Assembly (NCBI GenBank): GCA_903813345.2
Contig: CAIIXF020000001.1
Span: forward strand, 30,057,915 to 30,121,914
Length of the DNA: 64,000 nt
Origin: Owenia fusiformis
Taxonomy: Eukaryota > Annelida > Polychaeta > Sabellida > Oweniidae
Direction of reading: 5' to 3'
Shown here: positions 47,601 through 55,192 of the stretch, piece after piece
Numbering within the stretch: position 1 is the first letter of the stretch
How the letters are laid out: the number at the start of each line of letters is the position of its first letter
Translations under genes and position numbers: made by a program
The notes under the pieces: generated by a model
Told to the model about the DNA's origin: nothing
The model's database searches: none
What the model saw: the letters and a program-made list of their open reading frames with translations, nothing else

Positions 47601-49623
47601 AGATCCATTTCTAATATCAGGAAAAACATATACAGTTAACTCTTCCAGAGCATCTACTTCAATGTAGGACTCCAAGTATGTGATTAAAATGATGCTAAAA
47701 TAAACTAGAACACAAACCTGCTTCTAGAAGTCTGCCTTATTGGGCTTATTTCACTGTCAGAATCTGACCTAGCCTCCCCCTCCCCACTGGATCCAGGGGA
47801 ACAGCCCCCATCTTCATAGTGTTTGCCTTTCCTTGGTAGCTCAATTGGGTGGCCCACAAGGGTGATATAGCCATCTTGATCTTCATGGGATGAAACCTCT
47901 ATTAAACCTGTAAATGTGAAAGATGTATTACTGATGTGTAATATCTTATAAACATGTACATGTACAAAAGTAGGGAAAACCCCAGAGCTTTGAGACATAA
48001 TTACGTCTCTTGCCTATCACCTTAATTTGTTCAAATTTTACTGGCTAGTTTCCACACCACACAATGTTGTGATGTTTTACTCAATGTTAGTATATTCCTT
48101 ACATCTTTCTTTATCTTGATGTGAACTAACAAGCTATGATATTGATCAACATGCCAGAAATTAACAAGTGTTTTTAGAAAATTTTGAAACAACCATTGAA
48201 TGACGTCATTTTCTATGGATTTGACCAATCAGCGACGATGTCTTCTCAATACAACTTTACATTATAGACATATGTCTTTTTTGAACCCTGAGGGTTCCCC
48301 CCTCTTTACGTTGTAAATATACCAATAGCCTTGACATTTATTGGGCCTGATAAAAATAATTGAATTATGAGAAAAATCTTGAAGCTGACATTCATTTTGT
48401 ATGAATTTAAAAGCCACTCTATTGACCTTAACCTTAAATTAAAAAATTGTCTGTCCTCAAAATAGAGATCATTCACCTAAGCTCAAAATAAGTCAAATCC
48501 AGTGATCTCCTCAGGATTTTGTCTCAGGTGGGTGCAAAATTCTCATTTTCACAATTCAGAATTCAAGTCAATCCAAAATTGGTCAAAACATGCCAATTTT
48601 TCATTATTTTTCTCATTTTCAAGAGGGTGCAAATGGATTTTCAGGTGGGTGCAAGCCTATTTTCAAAATCCCAGGTGGGTGCTGCGCCCACTTCCTTGGG
48701 TCAAAATATCTTCAATATGTACCTCTATATTCAGGAATGAAGTGTCCCATGGCTGAGGGCAGGGTCTGATAAAGGTGATGTTCCCTGGGTATGTACGGCT
48801 TACAGACTGTTGTATCATTGTAAAGTAGCATGCTAGAGTGGCCTCCAACCTGGTGCATGAAAGGCTCGAGTTGTACAGAATCCCGAGCCTCCCCTGTAGC
48901 CAGCCCACTCATGTCCTGTTGAGACCCACATAAATCTCTTCTACACAATACTGAAATAAGAAAAATTCACATTAACACATATTCGCCACATGCTACTTAA
49001 TCATATTATATTAAAGTTAAATGCTGGAACAATTCCCATATGTTGTATAATCCAACAAATATTGCTTTTAGTGACTTAAAATGTTGCTAAAGGGAAAAAC
49101 TGCACTTAACAATCAAAAATTTACGAAAAAGTGTTCACTATAGAAAGATGTTCACATGGCTCCATATGTAATAGCATTAGGACTGGAGCAATGATTTGAG
49201 AAGTGATCAGCTTTAGATCATATAAATTTTATGATATCAATCTTTTAAAAAGTAAATTTTGAGTAACATTTTATTTTAGTAATGAAGTCACGAAGCAATA
49301 TTAATTTTGCAACAGACATTAAACATGAAATTATATACACTTCATTGTTAATCAATTTTGAGGCCTGCGGGTATATGAGTACCTTTAATTCAAATAAAGA
49401 CTGGTATTAAATTGATAACAGATAGGCTTACCACAGGTTGCCTGTAAGCAGCTGGTCCTGTTATCTAATTTGCTTCTGTTTTCTTTCGCTTGTTCTTGGT
49501 TCTGGTTCTCTTCAGCTGTATCCCTCAAGTCCCTCTTGTTAATGTGTTCTTTAGTTTTTATTTTCATCTGTCCCCAAATATCTACACCAACTTTTTGTAG
49601 TCTTATCTTGTCTACCTTTTTAG
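29057..49623 (-). CDS. IP6K: Inositol hexakisphosphate kinase, at least six coding exons
   Basis: The enzyme phosphorylates InsP6 to the pyrophosphate 5-InsP7 in cytosol and nucleus. The exons join in consistent phases. They give the family order: [13 protein letters not shown] and VCKPYIPRE at the N-lobe, EYRG, then [21 protein letters not shown], the inositol-binding motif PCILDLKMG followed by [38 protein letters not shown], the metal-binding [11 protein letters not shown], and [15 protein letters not shown] near the end. A Ser-rich linker precedes the DFA motif, as in animal IP6Ks. One intron (30432-47717) contains a 17-kb retrotransposon in the opposite orientation. The N-terminus is uncertain. 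Paralogue number (1, 2 or 3) should not be inferred. Confidence 0.93.
29808..29983 (-). CDS. IP6K: IP6K coding exon with the inositol-binding motif
   Basis: This 176-bp exon runs from the TTCAG acceptor (2 bases complete a split codon) to the GTAATA donor. It contains [20 protein letters not shown] and then [12 protein letters not shown]. The PxxxDxKxG motif is the hallmark of the inositol polyphosphate kinase family. Confidence 0.95.
30286..30431 (-). CDS. IP6K: IP6K coding exon, NPWSL segment
   Basis: This 146-bp exon runs from TTTGCAG to donor GTATCC. It contains [16 protein letters not shown], which matches the NPWSLRCHKQQL segment of vertebrate IP6Ks as I remember it. The phases fit both neighbours, across the 17-kb insertion on one side. 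Confidence 0.9.
30487..30616 (+). repeat. Ngaro split direct repeat A1
   Basis: These 130 bp run from AATGTATATTTATATTATAA to TCTTGAAAAAATGATTTT. They include CCCCGGGGATC and are identical to A2 at 47359-47488. Promoter activity is likely in this terminal region but is not shown. Confidence 0.93.
30674..31349 (+). pseudogene. Ngaro gag-like ORF, 5' part, broken by the foldback insertion
   Basis: The ORF opens at 30674 with a Cys-rich segment ([20 protein letters not shown]), then a polar part and a conserved-looking C-terminal domain. After about 225 codons the frame runs into the foldback terminus at 31350. The rest of the same frame resumes after 44029. The apparent continuation to 31531 is foldback sequence, not gag. 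Confidence 0.82.
31350..31855. repeat. Foldback outer terminal repeat, left arm
   Basis: This segment mirrors 43525-44027. It is rich in a GTGGC motif (GCGTGGCGAAAG, TGTGTGGCGTGGCATG, CTGTGGCAGAG, ATGTGGCAAAA) at irregular spacing, which suggests subterminal protein-binding sites. The 48-bp repeats begin directly after it. Confidence 0.88.
31856..35395. repeat. 48-bp satellite array, left arm
   Basis: The core unit is AACCTATAGTTGAACCCGTA, then GTTGAGAGTTTTACATG and a variable end (TAATTGAAT or TTATTCAATG). Longer composites occur, including one that repeats at about 609 bp (the string ATAGAATTGAATAGTTGAAC at 32621 and about 33230). A variant with TAGTTTGTCAGTTTAGTTGA recurs more than ten times. 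The unit is a multiple of three, so long open frames arise without coding meaning. Confidence 0.9.
35396..36060. repeat. Foldback internal non-satellite block, left copy 1
   Basis: It starts TTGCAGGTTAACATGTTAAT and contains CGCCACACTTTGCCACGAAA. It is mirrored by 41150-41930. The right arm carries about 110 bp (around 41270-41385) that are absent here. Confidence 0.85.
36325..36900. repeat. Foldback internal non-satellite block, left copy 2
   Basis: This is a second copy of the block starting TGCAGGTTAACATGTTAATA. It is mirrored by 40490-40875 and again by 38395-38780. It is interrupted by a 141-bp MITE at 36559-36699. Confidence 0.85.
36559..36699. mobile_element. 141-bp palindromic MITE inside one foldback arm
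   Basis: TGCCTTGGTCACATA at the left mirrors TATGTGACCCAGGCA at the right, with CAATCGGCCGGGCGCC inside. The matching blocks at 40640-40700 and 38530-38600 lack it, which gives a clear empty site. The flanking duplication appears to be TAA with one base changed. Confidence 0.88.
36950..38228. repeat. 48-bp satellite, inner left arm up to the turn
   Basis: Units are in the same orientation as in the outer left array. The orientation flips at about 38228-38240, where ACCTATAGTTGGATAATATG meets TAACTACGGGTTTAACTATA. Confidence 0.85.
38229..41075. repeat. Foldback right arm, inner part with a direct duplication
   Basis: The segment at about 38230-38990 and the segment at about 40310-41075 are direct copies containing GAACATGGGTTAATATGGGT and the internal block. 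Between them lie inverted 48-bp units. The left arm has only one matching copy, so the right arm gained one or the left lost one. Confidence 0.8.
41630..43524. repeat. Foldback right arm, third internal block and outer 48-bp array
   Basis: The internal block (41630-41930) mirrors 35396-35800. The array of CAACTACGGGTTCAACTATA units then continues to the outer terminal repeat. This array is about 1.9 kb shorter than its left counterpart. Confidence 0.85.
43525..44027. repeat. Foldback outer terminal repeat, right arm
   Basis: This is the inverted partner of 31350-31855. Only scattered differences are seen, for example TTCAAGTATGGGG on the left against TTTAAGTATGGGG in the complement of the right. 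Confidence 0.88.
44030..44439 (+). pseudogene. Ngaro gag-like ORF, 3' part with zinc fingers
   Basis: Once the insert and one TT copy are discounted, this continues the frame of the 5' part. It holds a CCHC-like knuckle ([14 protein letters not shown]) and a CCCH-like finger ([15 protein letters not shown], then CKNC). It stops at 44437-44439, overlapping the RT start by 11 bases in another frame. The knuckles suggest nucleic-acid binding. Confidence 0.8.
44429..46033 (+). CDS. Ngaro reverse transcriptase / RNase H
   Basis: From the ATG at 44429 the frame gives 534 residues, although it is open further upstream. RT motifs are visible: SPMGVFPK and [11 protein letters not shown], then [23 protein letters not shown] and the catalytic NYIDDYF, then FLGMEID. 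RNase H follows with [38 protein letters not shown] and ADALSR. The mix resembles DIRS/Ngaro elements rather than Gypsy. It is intact. It would copy the element's RNA, with the recombinase inserting the product. Confidence 0.92.
   Translation: MQYNPLNLDYISHALQYHPDKEFVSRILHDGKFGVNIGYKGPRITRVHSNWKSTQIYREAVEANLFKEIKNGRKAGPFINKPFQNFVGSPMGVFPKRHSFPVKYRIIHDLSWPPGISVNDFISKDEYSCSYISVDDAISLIKINGQNSLMSKLDLTDAFKHIPVRREDWELLGTTWTMKNEINDEDVTVYFVDLVLPFGCRSSPKLFCDFAEMLRFIMSMNGASNCINYIDDYFTCGPPDSNVCMNNLNTMLSTCEKVGFSCNINKTVQPTTCIDFLGMEIDSEKMEIRISMEKLTDIHHQLKQWRYRQKATKREVLSLIGKLNFICRVVHSGRTFLRRMIDLSTKVKHLHHKIKLNKSFRADISWWIKYLPEWNGISLFYDDEWITNESLDLFTDASDKGYGAYYQGQWIAGVFDKHDRNHDIAWKEMKAIVVAIATWSQEFKQKKIMLNCDNMAIVHAINKGSCKNKHIMSLIRALFYYCAINQCECRSQHIPGVSNSLADALSRNQMDRFYKMTESISMKQCIPVKLQEFY
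46173..47150 (+). CDS. Ngaro tyrosine recombinase
   Basis: This 325-residue protein of the lambda-integrase fold family replaces the DDE integrase. A SAM-like N-terminal part ([20 protein letters not shown]) precedes the catalytic Arg in [11 protein letters not shown]. The HxxR box is in [10 protein letters not shown], and the nucleophile Tyr is probably in [14 protein letters not shown]. It is intact and lies 139 bp after the RT. The true start may be upstream or created by splicing, since GTGTTTTAG precedes the conserved part. Confidence 0.92.
   Translation: MYCSKVFIICVLGHLDCEGLKKRSDELVKRGLRPTTIKTYASEQKSFIEFCEKVKHEYLPASEETLLMFITYSFEKNLKHGTILSYLYAIRSLHLEHGFIDPIENSFKIKRALRAVLMEQDNTNKKSAITADIMYKLLEMHNVNDRNELMYITAMTVAFYGLLRCSELLNLNITDVHIEQPDGEHLKHMVLRLNISKTDPIGKGSDVTIGCTNKPLCAVCLTEFYLENRGSQSRQCLFLHSNGLQLNRGTFISHLKLYMSILSYDPNKFSGHSFRIGGATQAGIAGLKDWEVKIMGRWASNCYQEYIRTPKKVLCNLSNRLIDNL
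47186..47227 (+). repeat. Ngaro split direct repeat B1
   Basis: These 42 bp run from GGGCGGTTTTCATATATTGC to GTAAACAACTTGCA. They are matched by B2 with a single C/T difference. B1 lies just before A2, as the class requires. Confidence 0.85.
47359..47488 (+). repeat. Ngaro split direct repeat A2
   Basis: This is an exact second copy of the 130-bp A repeat, between B1 and B2. Confidence 0.93.
47556..47597 (+). repeat. Ngaro split direct repeat B2, right end
   Basis: This is the second copy of the 42-bp B repeat and marks the right end of the element at about 47597. IP6K intron sequence follows. Confidence 0.85.
47718..47907 (-). CDS. IP6K: IP6K coding exon, acidic linker
   Basis: This 190-bp exon runs from TTTACAG to GTTTGT. 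It reads [20 protein letters not shown] and then a Pro/Ser/acidic segment ending QTSRSR. The DGYITLV part matches the family. The split codons fit the exons at 48723 and 30286. Confidence 0.9.
48500..48715. repeat. Dispersed repeat in IP6K intron (copy 1)
   Basis: It contains AGTGATCTCCTCAGGATTTT, GTGCAAAATTCTCATTTTCA, CAGGTGGGTGCAAGCCT and GGGTGCTGCGCCCAC. It resembles 49832-50015. Confidence 0.75.
48723..48950 (-). CDS. IP6K: IP6K coding exon, N-lobe
   Basis: This 228-bp exon runs from TTTCAG to GTACAT. It contains [19 protein letters not shown] and [14 protein letters not shown], ending EYRG. These are the characteristic N-terminal motifs of IP6K. Confidence 0.94.
49432..49623 (-). CDS. 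IP6K: IP6K upstream exon, lysine-rich N-terminal extension
   Basis: A 192-bp stretch lies between TTTCAG and GTAAGC and is open throughout in the frame that joins the N-lobe exon. It encodes [13 protein letters not shown] and then a Lys/Glu/Gln-rich part ending SCLQATC. Translation may start at the Met at 49567 or in an upstream exon ending in phase 1. This extension is not part of the conserved kinase. Confidence 0.7.
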
Positions 49624-49831
49624 CTGAAATTAATCAAAAAAAATATAAATAGCCTAGTATTGGCACACTAAGCCATAATTAGAAAATGATATATTGGCTC
49701 TTTACTGGTATGGGGTCATTTATCAATGCACAAGGTAACTTAAATTCACAATAATCAATCACTATAAATAAGAGGACAAATAAAAAACTAAATCACAGAC
49801 CTACATGAAAAATATAGAAGAAAGTACTGTA

Positions 49832-50015
49832 CCAACATTCTCCCCAGGATTTTTTAAGTGCAAAATTCTCATTTTCACATTCCAGGTCAAAATATGTCCA
49901 TTTTTCATGATTTTTCTCATTTTCAAGTGAGTGAAAATGGGTTTTCAGGTGGGTGCAAGCCTGTATTAAAAATCTTGGTGCAGCACCCACTTGCTTTAAT
50001 GCTGGGGAGATCACT
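49832..50015. repeat. Dispersed repeat in IP6K 5' region (copy 2)
   Basis: It has the same order as copy 1, with GTGCAAAATTCTCATTTTCA and CAGGTGGGTGCAAGCCTGTA, ending CTGGGGAGATCACT. That end mirrors the AGTGATCTCC start of the family, suggesting a short terminal inverted repeat. Confidence 0.75.
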
Positions 50016-52595
50016 GTGTACTAGTATTGTCGCGATTAATCGATACATCGCAATATACATCGCCAAAAGTGATTCTGGCGATGCATCGATGTCTGAAACA
50101 AAACATTGATGTTTTTTAGAAAAATGAATCTGCTAAAAATAATCTTTTCTCATCCCTTTTTTCCTGCAAATGTCTTACATTTCTCATTCCTTAGTTCATT
50201 TCCCAATGTTCTCTGATATTCTTGAACTCTAATAAAGGACCCACGGTCCTGTGCTCACACACTCTAAATTCGTTTACTACTCAATTTCTTAGTTACTCAG
50301 TACTCAATTTATGTACATGTACTCAGTTTAAGACTTAGGTACCTAGTCAGTTTTTTAGTTACTCAGTACTAAGTTTCTAAAGTCAGATTTGCCTATCAGT
50401 TTCCGTTGGTCCGTCCATCCATCTGTCCATCCGTCCTTCAACATTGGCTGCACAAATTAAAACTGCTATTCGGATTGAGTCATATCCACATTCATTTTAT
50501 ACATATCGATTTTTCTCAGAAATTTTCAGGATCACGATTTTCAAATTTTCAATCGATCGATTATTTTTCTAGGCTCATTCAAGTTCTAGTCGATTACCAG
50601 AGTCACTCGTTACACCACTAATGTATTCATAAGGTATGTATGCATGCTTGAGTTACATTCTTTATGCAATTTTTTCAGGGTTTAATTAGTTCCGTTTGTC
50701 GAAACCTGTGAACAATTAAATTAACGCATCTAACTAAGGCAAAATGATCATGGAGGTTAGACCTAGCCAGGGCCATAAGACATGTCAGATAAGAAACGAG
50801 GCCCAGGCTAGGTCTCACTACCAAAAGTCAATGGTAAATTTCATATGCGCCATTTTGTTGAATCCTTTGATTTGAGTGGTTCCCTTAAAAAACAATATGG
50901 CGGACAAGGAAGTAAAAAAATAATATGCACAGCTCCTTTGATTTAAATGACGAATATATCAGGCAAAAGTGTAACTGCACACAATGCTTGCATATTTTGT
51001 TATGTAACTGTCGCATATATTGCTTAAAACGTATTAAATTGACGTCATCAAAACAGAAAATTGAGTGGCAATTTTCGCAAAAAGCGGAGAAAACCAGAGC
51101 TTGATATCTTACACAACCACATTTTAGAGTATGTTTATTCAGACAAACATGTAAAATTAAAGGTTTATGAAGGTTCAAGACTCGAAATAAGCAGGACAAG
51201 TATCCCTCCTCACGATTTTCTTGAAGAATAGACAGTCATTTAGCTTTGAAAAGATCGAAAATACTTACATCTTCAATCATTTAAACTTATCCCGCCATTT
51301 GTTTACAATGTTGTGCCTCGAAAGCAAGAAATTTAGACACGATTAAGATAAATAACCCCTCCTATATCCATGTTAAAAATGTGGGGTGACACCGTAATTG
51401 AAACAAAAGTCATTTCTTCCTGTGCATATCGCATTGACCAATCAATGGATTGGGATCAATGGATCAGAGCATAATCTGACAGAGAATTGCTGATTGAAAT
51501 TTTCCATGCCAATTCTATCTGAAATTCATTCTATTCTACGATAAATACTGCATATGTTTGATAAAAGATATTATCAGATGTAAGTATAAGGTGTATTTGA
51601 AATATAAGACCGACATTTATTATGCTTTGAATTATGACATTTGAGATCGAAAAATGCAAATTAGTTTGAGGATAATTTTCCATTGACTTTTGGTAGTGGG
51701 TCTAATTTACTATATTCTATAGGCACTGAGTGTGTTGTCTCTTCGCTATAGCGGAAAAAGGCATGCTTTCAAAATGGAAAACGAGACGATGTCTATTTTA
51801 AATGAAAACGTTCAATATCTCATCAACAAGACAAGCTGTTACCATTTCAATTCATGAAATATTAACAGAACAATTTTTAGAATATAACATAAATTTATTG
51901 TACGACGGCTAAAGATTTTACAATAGTTCACGGTGTTCCAGATGGAATTACTTCCAGCCAAGAATTGGCTAGAGACTCGAGTAAGGTCTAATGTTGTTGT
52001 GGACTAGCCTAAATGGAATATAGACTCAGACTTCAATTGCTAGCCTACAGTTTGGACCATAAATAAATGACAGGTGGATTTGCTGAAGTGAGGATTTCCC
52101 ATGTTAAAAATAAGAGAATTTTCAAGAGGACATACATCAGTGGATGATATTATACAAAATGTAAAATATACAAATTTTAAGGGATATGTATATAGACAAT
52201 ATTGGAAATTATGGGCTTTCAGACGACAATGATTAGGAAATGGTGATCGAAAATCGACCTGTCATTTATTTTTTAGACCAACTGTAGAAAATTCTATCAA
52301 CAACGCAAGATGATCAATCATCTACTGGTCTACAAATCGTTGTAAATACCTGTTTATAAGCAAGAATATGCCGATCTTCAAAATCCTGCCTTCTGACTCA
52401 GTCACACTGAGTCAAAGTAAGCCAAGCCCAAAGAAAGTCGAATTCGAAGACGAAAAAATAAGATAAAAAATCCCCCCAATCCACATTGTGTGTGTTTACT
52501 AATATTTAATGATTTGGATTGGATTGAAAAGAATCGTTCAAGTACTATAGAGTGCACATTTGAAGTTTGAAAAATACATTTTGCAGTATATTTAC
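50016..52595. other. IP6K upstream intron or 5' flank
   Basis: No supported exon was found here. A probable element of about 0.9 kb is bounded by an inverted repeat: AGGTCTCACTACCAAAAGTC at about 50810, and its inverse GACTTTTGGTAGTGGGTCTA at about 51685. Its interior contains short ATGGCGG strings that are quickly closed by stops. Confidence 0.5.
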
Positions 52596-52643
52596 CTTTT
52601 TCCACACAAATTTGCTATATTTATTTTTGGGGTCAGCAGCCAT
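52596..52643 (-). CDS. Candidate first coding exon (MAADPKNKYSKFVWKK)
   Basis: An ATG in good context (ACAAAATGGCT) opens 16 codons that end at a strong donor, GTAAAT. The position, upstream of IP6K on the same strand, suggests a first exon of that gene. However, it ends in phase 0 while the next known exon needs phase 1, so an unseen small exon would be required. It may instead belong to another transcript. Confidence 0.35.
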
Positions 52644-52930
52644 TTTGTCTTGTGACATCAGCGTTTCCCCAAAGTCTTGATAAAAGGACGATATTGATTG
52701 GTTTAACAGTAGGAAGAAATATAATTGAACCAATCAAATTAAGCTTAACAGATTCTTTCGGTGATCACTTTAGAAAAATTTTGTTTATAAATGGCGGCGT
52801 AGAGTTCATTTAAAAGACCAATAAATACTGCTGTTATAAAGAACAACAACACTTATTGATGTCATGATGACCACGAGGTGACGTGGAAGGTCAGGCCGTA
52901 CCCATACGATTCATGTTTTAGGACCTTGTA
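52644..52930. promoter_or_regulatory. Putative divergent promoter and plus-strand 5' exon
   Basis: The candidate minus-strand start exon begins at 52643. On the plus strand a possible untranslated first exon ends at a strong donor (CTTGTAAGTA) near 52926, which could splice to the acceptor before 55052. No TATA box was assigned. This is inference from position and splice signals only. Confidence 0.3.
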
Positions 52931-53296
52931 AGTACATGGATATGAATAAATCCAATTTTGTTGTAGAGAGATCTAAGTCCGAAGTCAGTGAAACTGAAAG
53001 TAGATCTAAGCTAAGCCTTGTAAATATAGATCTACTAAAAATATGCAAAAATCACGAAAATGCAAACTCGTCTAATAGACCTTCGTGAAAGTGTAATGCT
53101 TTAGACTGCTGGCTACTGATTGCAAGATGGTTCAGTGGTGCATGCCATGCTTACTTCCTTAGAAAGCTATGAGGATATAATTCAAAATCTAACACGACTC
53201 TCGAAGTGAGTAAGTGCATGCCGCATTAGAGAAAAGGCCAAATAGCAGAATAATCATACTCTGGCATATGCATAGCACAGATAATTCGAGACCTTA

Positions 53297-54690
53297 TCTC
53301 TTGCAAGACTTACGCCTGCCACAACCGTCACCATGTTATTCAGTGTTTTTAAGTATCGCAAGGATCCTGCCATGACCGTGGTTGTGTTATCGTGAAAGCC
53401 TGGTATAACCTTGACAATTCTGTATTATATTGCAATGCCAGGTATGTATCGTGTAAGCCTGGCACGACCGTAGACTTTATATGACATCTATGATTTATTT
53501 CATGTTTCGCTAACCAAACCCGTCTGGCCCAGTTACGATGGAAATGTGGTGTTTTGTTTGTTATTTTGATGTTGAAATGGGCACAACATTTCGTCAATAT
53601 TTCGTCAGTTCTCCGCACCGAATAAAGTCACGTGATGTGACGTAACACGAGTGTGACGCGATAATTTTTAAACTTTCATGGAACGAAAATTCATTTCCCG
53701 GGAATCAATACATTCCAAATATTACGATTTGTTCAGCAGATTTGTTATCAAAACGTAGATTACTTTATAAAACAGACGTATCTGTGTTGTATTTAGACTG
53801 GAAAGAAATATGGTGGACATTAAATACGATTTTTCAATTTGTTGAACTGACCGAATGTAGTACTGAACGAAATATGCAGCCAAGACTTCTCGATATTCTA
53901 CGAGATCACGAACAGATTGCAGAAGAATTTCTCTTTTTGCTGCGTTTAATCGTTTCGTTCTTATTTATTAGCCGTCATAACGATGGAAACCTAATATAAA
54001 TACAAAGTTTGATACAAGGAACAAACACGTAAGTTACTTTTATGTTTATTCATTTATCAGCACGTTTTATACATTGAAAAACCAGTGTGTTTTTTCCTTG
54101 TCTGGCCCAGATCTACGAGGTCAGGGGTAGTTGACTGGGCCAGACGGGTTTGGTTAAGGTTTCGCCCGTTGCTATTATTTATTTTTTTTATGGATTAACC
54201 TTAGTAATTGATCGTCATAGAAAGTATATGTTTTGGAATCATATGTATGTATCAAATCTATCAATGAACATGAGTACCATGTACATGTAAAGTAGTCTTG
54301 CTCATTTAAGGTAGTTAAACACGAGGAAAATTATCATTACAGTGTTCTCGTGCTACTTTAAATGTTATTTAATACAACCAAGGTCATGAGAGACCTTGCA
54401 AAATTGTCACAGTCATATCAGGCTTTAACCCTACCACGGTCATGACAGGCTTTAACATTACCACGGTCATGACAGGCCTTGCGATCATTGTCACTGTCAT
54501 ATGTGGTCATATGGGGCTTTAACATTACCACAGTCATGACAGCCCTTGCAATATAATACAGCATTGTCACGGTTATACCAGGCTTACACGATAACACTAC
54601 CACGGTCATGGCAGGATCTTTGCGATACTTAAAAACACTGAATAACATGGTGACGGTTGTGGCAGGTGTAAGTCTTGCAATAGATAGTAT
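53297..54690. repeat. Inverted repeat around 54 kb, with tandem copies in the right arm
   Basis: GTGTTTTTAAGTATCGCAAG at 53344 and CCTGCCATGACCGTGGT are mirrored at about 54585-54650. The right arm also has tandem copies of ACCACGGTCATGACAGGC (54430-54560). A second inverted-repeat element lies inside (53511-54156). Confidence 0.75.
53511..54156. mobile_element. Nested element with TAACCAAACCCGTCTGGCCC ends
   Basis: The left end TAACCAAACCCGTCTGGCCC is exactly mirrored by GGGCCAGACGGGTTTGGTTA at the right. The 85-codon open frame inside (53742-53999) matches no family I know. Confidence 0.75.
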
Positions 54691-55051
54691 GTGGATAATT
54701 CCCATTCCATTTCTTCCTGGCTGCATGTACACGCGTTTCACAATCTCATTCTATTCATAAAAAAGCACAAATAAGACATAACGAATCCAATTTTACAAAT
54801 TTTGCAACAGTCTTACATTTGCAGTAGGCTGTTATCTGGGCGGATAGCAAGATTGGGGTATGATTTATTTTTTCCAACAGTATTTCATTTAGGGTATTAT
54901 CTAGGGGTTGTATGATTGCCAAATCTAAATAATCATGATCGATAATGTGCATTTTTTTTTGGAAAAATATCAATATTTTTTTCAGAAACTATGTAGATGT
55001 GCACTTTTTGAGGTGTTTTCTTATGTATTTTCATAGGTGTGAAGAATTAAT

Positions 55052-55192
55052 ATGGGTGAACTTGGTGAGAGGAACAGCTTGGTAGATCAGATATTCCAAC
55101 AGTATGATGCAGATTTGAAGGGTGAACTAACTGCCGTCCAAGCACAGAGCATACATGCTGACATGAGGATTGGGGGAATAAGTTTTCAGCAG
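55052..55192 (+). CDS. EF-hand-like gene, coding exon 1
   Basis: The exon follows the acceptor TTTTCATAG with a short 5' UTR. ATG is at 55052, and 47 codons end at CAG before GTGAGA. It contains NSLVDQIFQQYDADLKGELT, an EF-hand-like helix and loop lacking the usual final Glu. Confidence 0.85.

Noticed and set aside
51270-51330. Donor-like GTAAGT after a short ATG frame as IP6K first exon
   Set aside because: The frame from its ATG meets a stop or the wrong phase for the exon at 49623, and the site lies inside a probable inverted-repeat element.
53742-53999. 85-codon frame in the nested element at 53.5-54.2 kb
   Set aside because: I see no domain and no relation to a transposase. Its length is possible by chance in AT-rich DNA.
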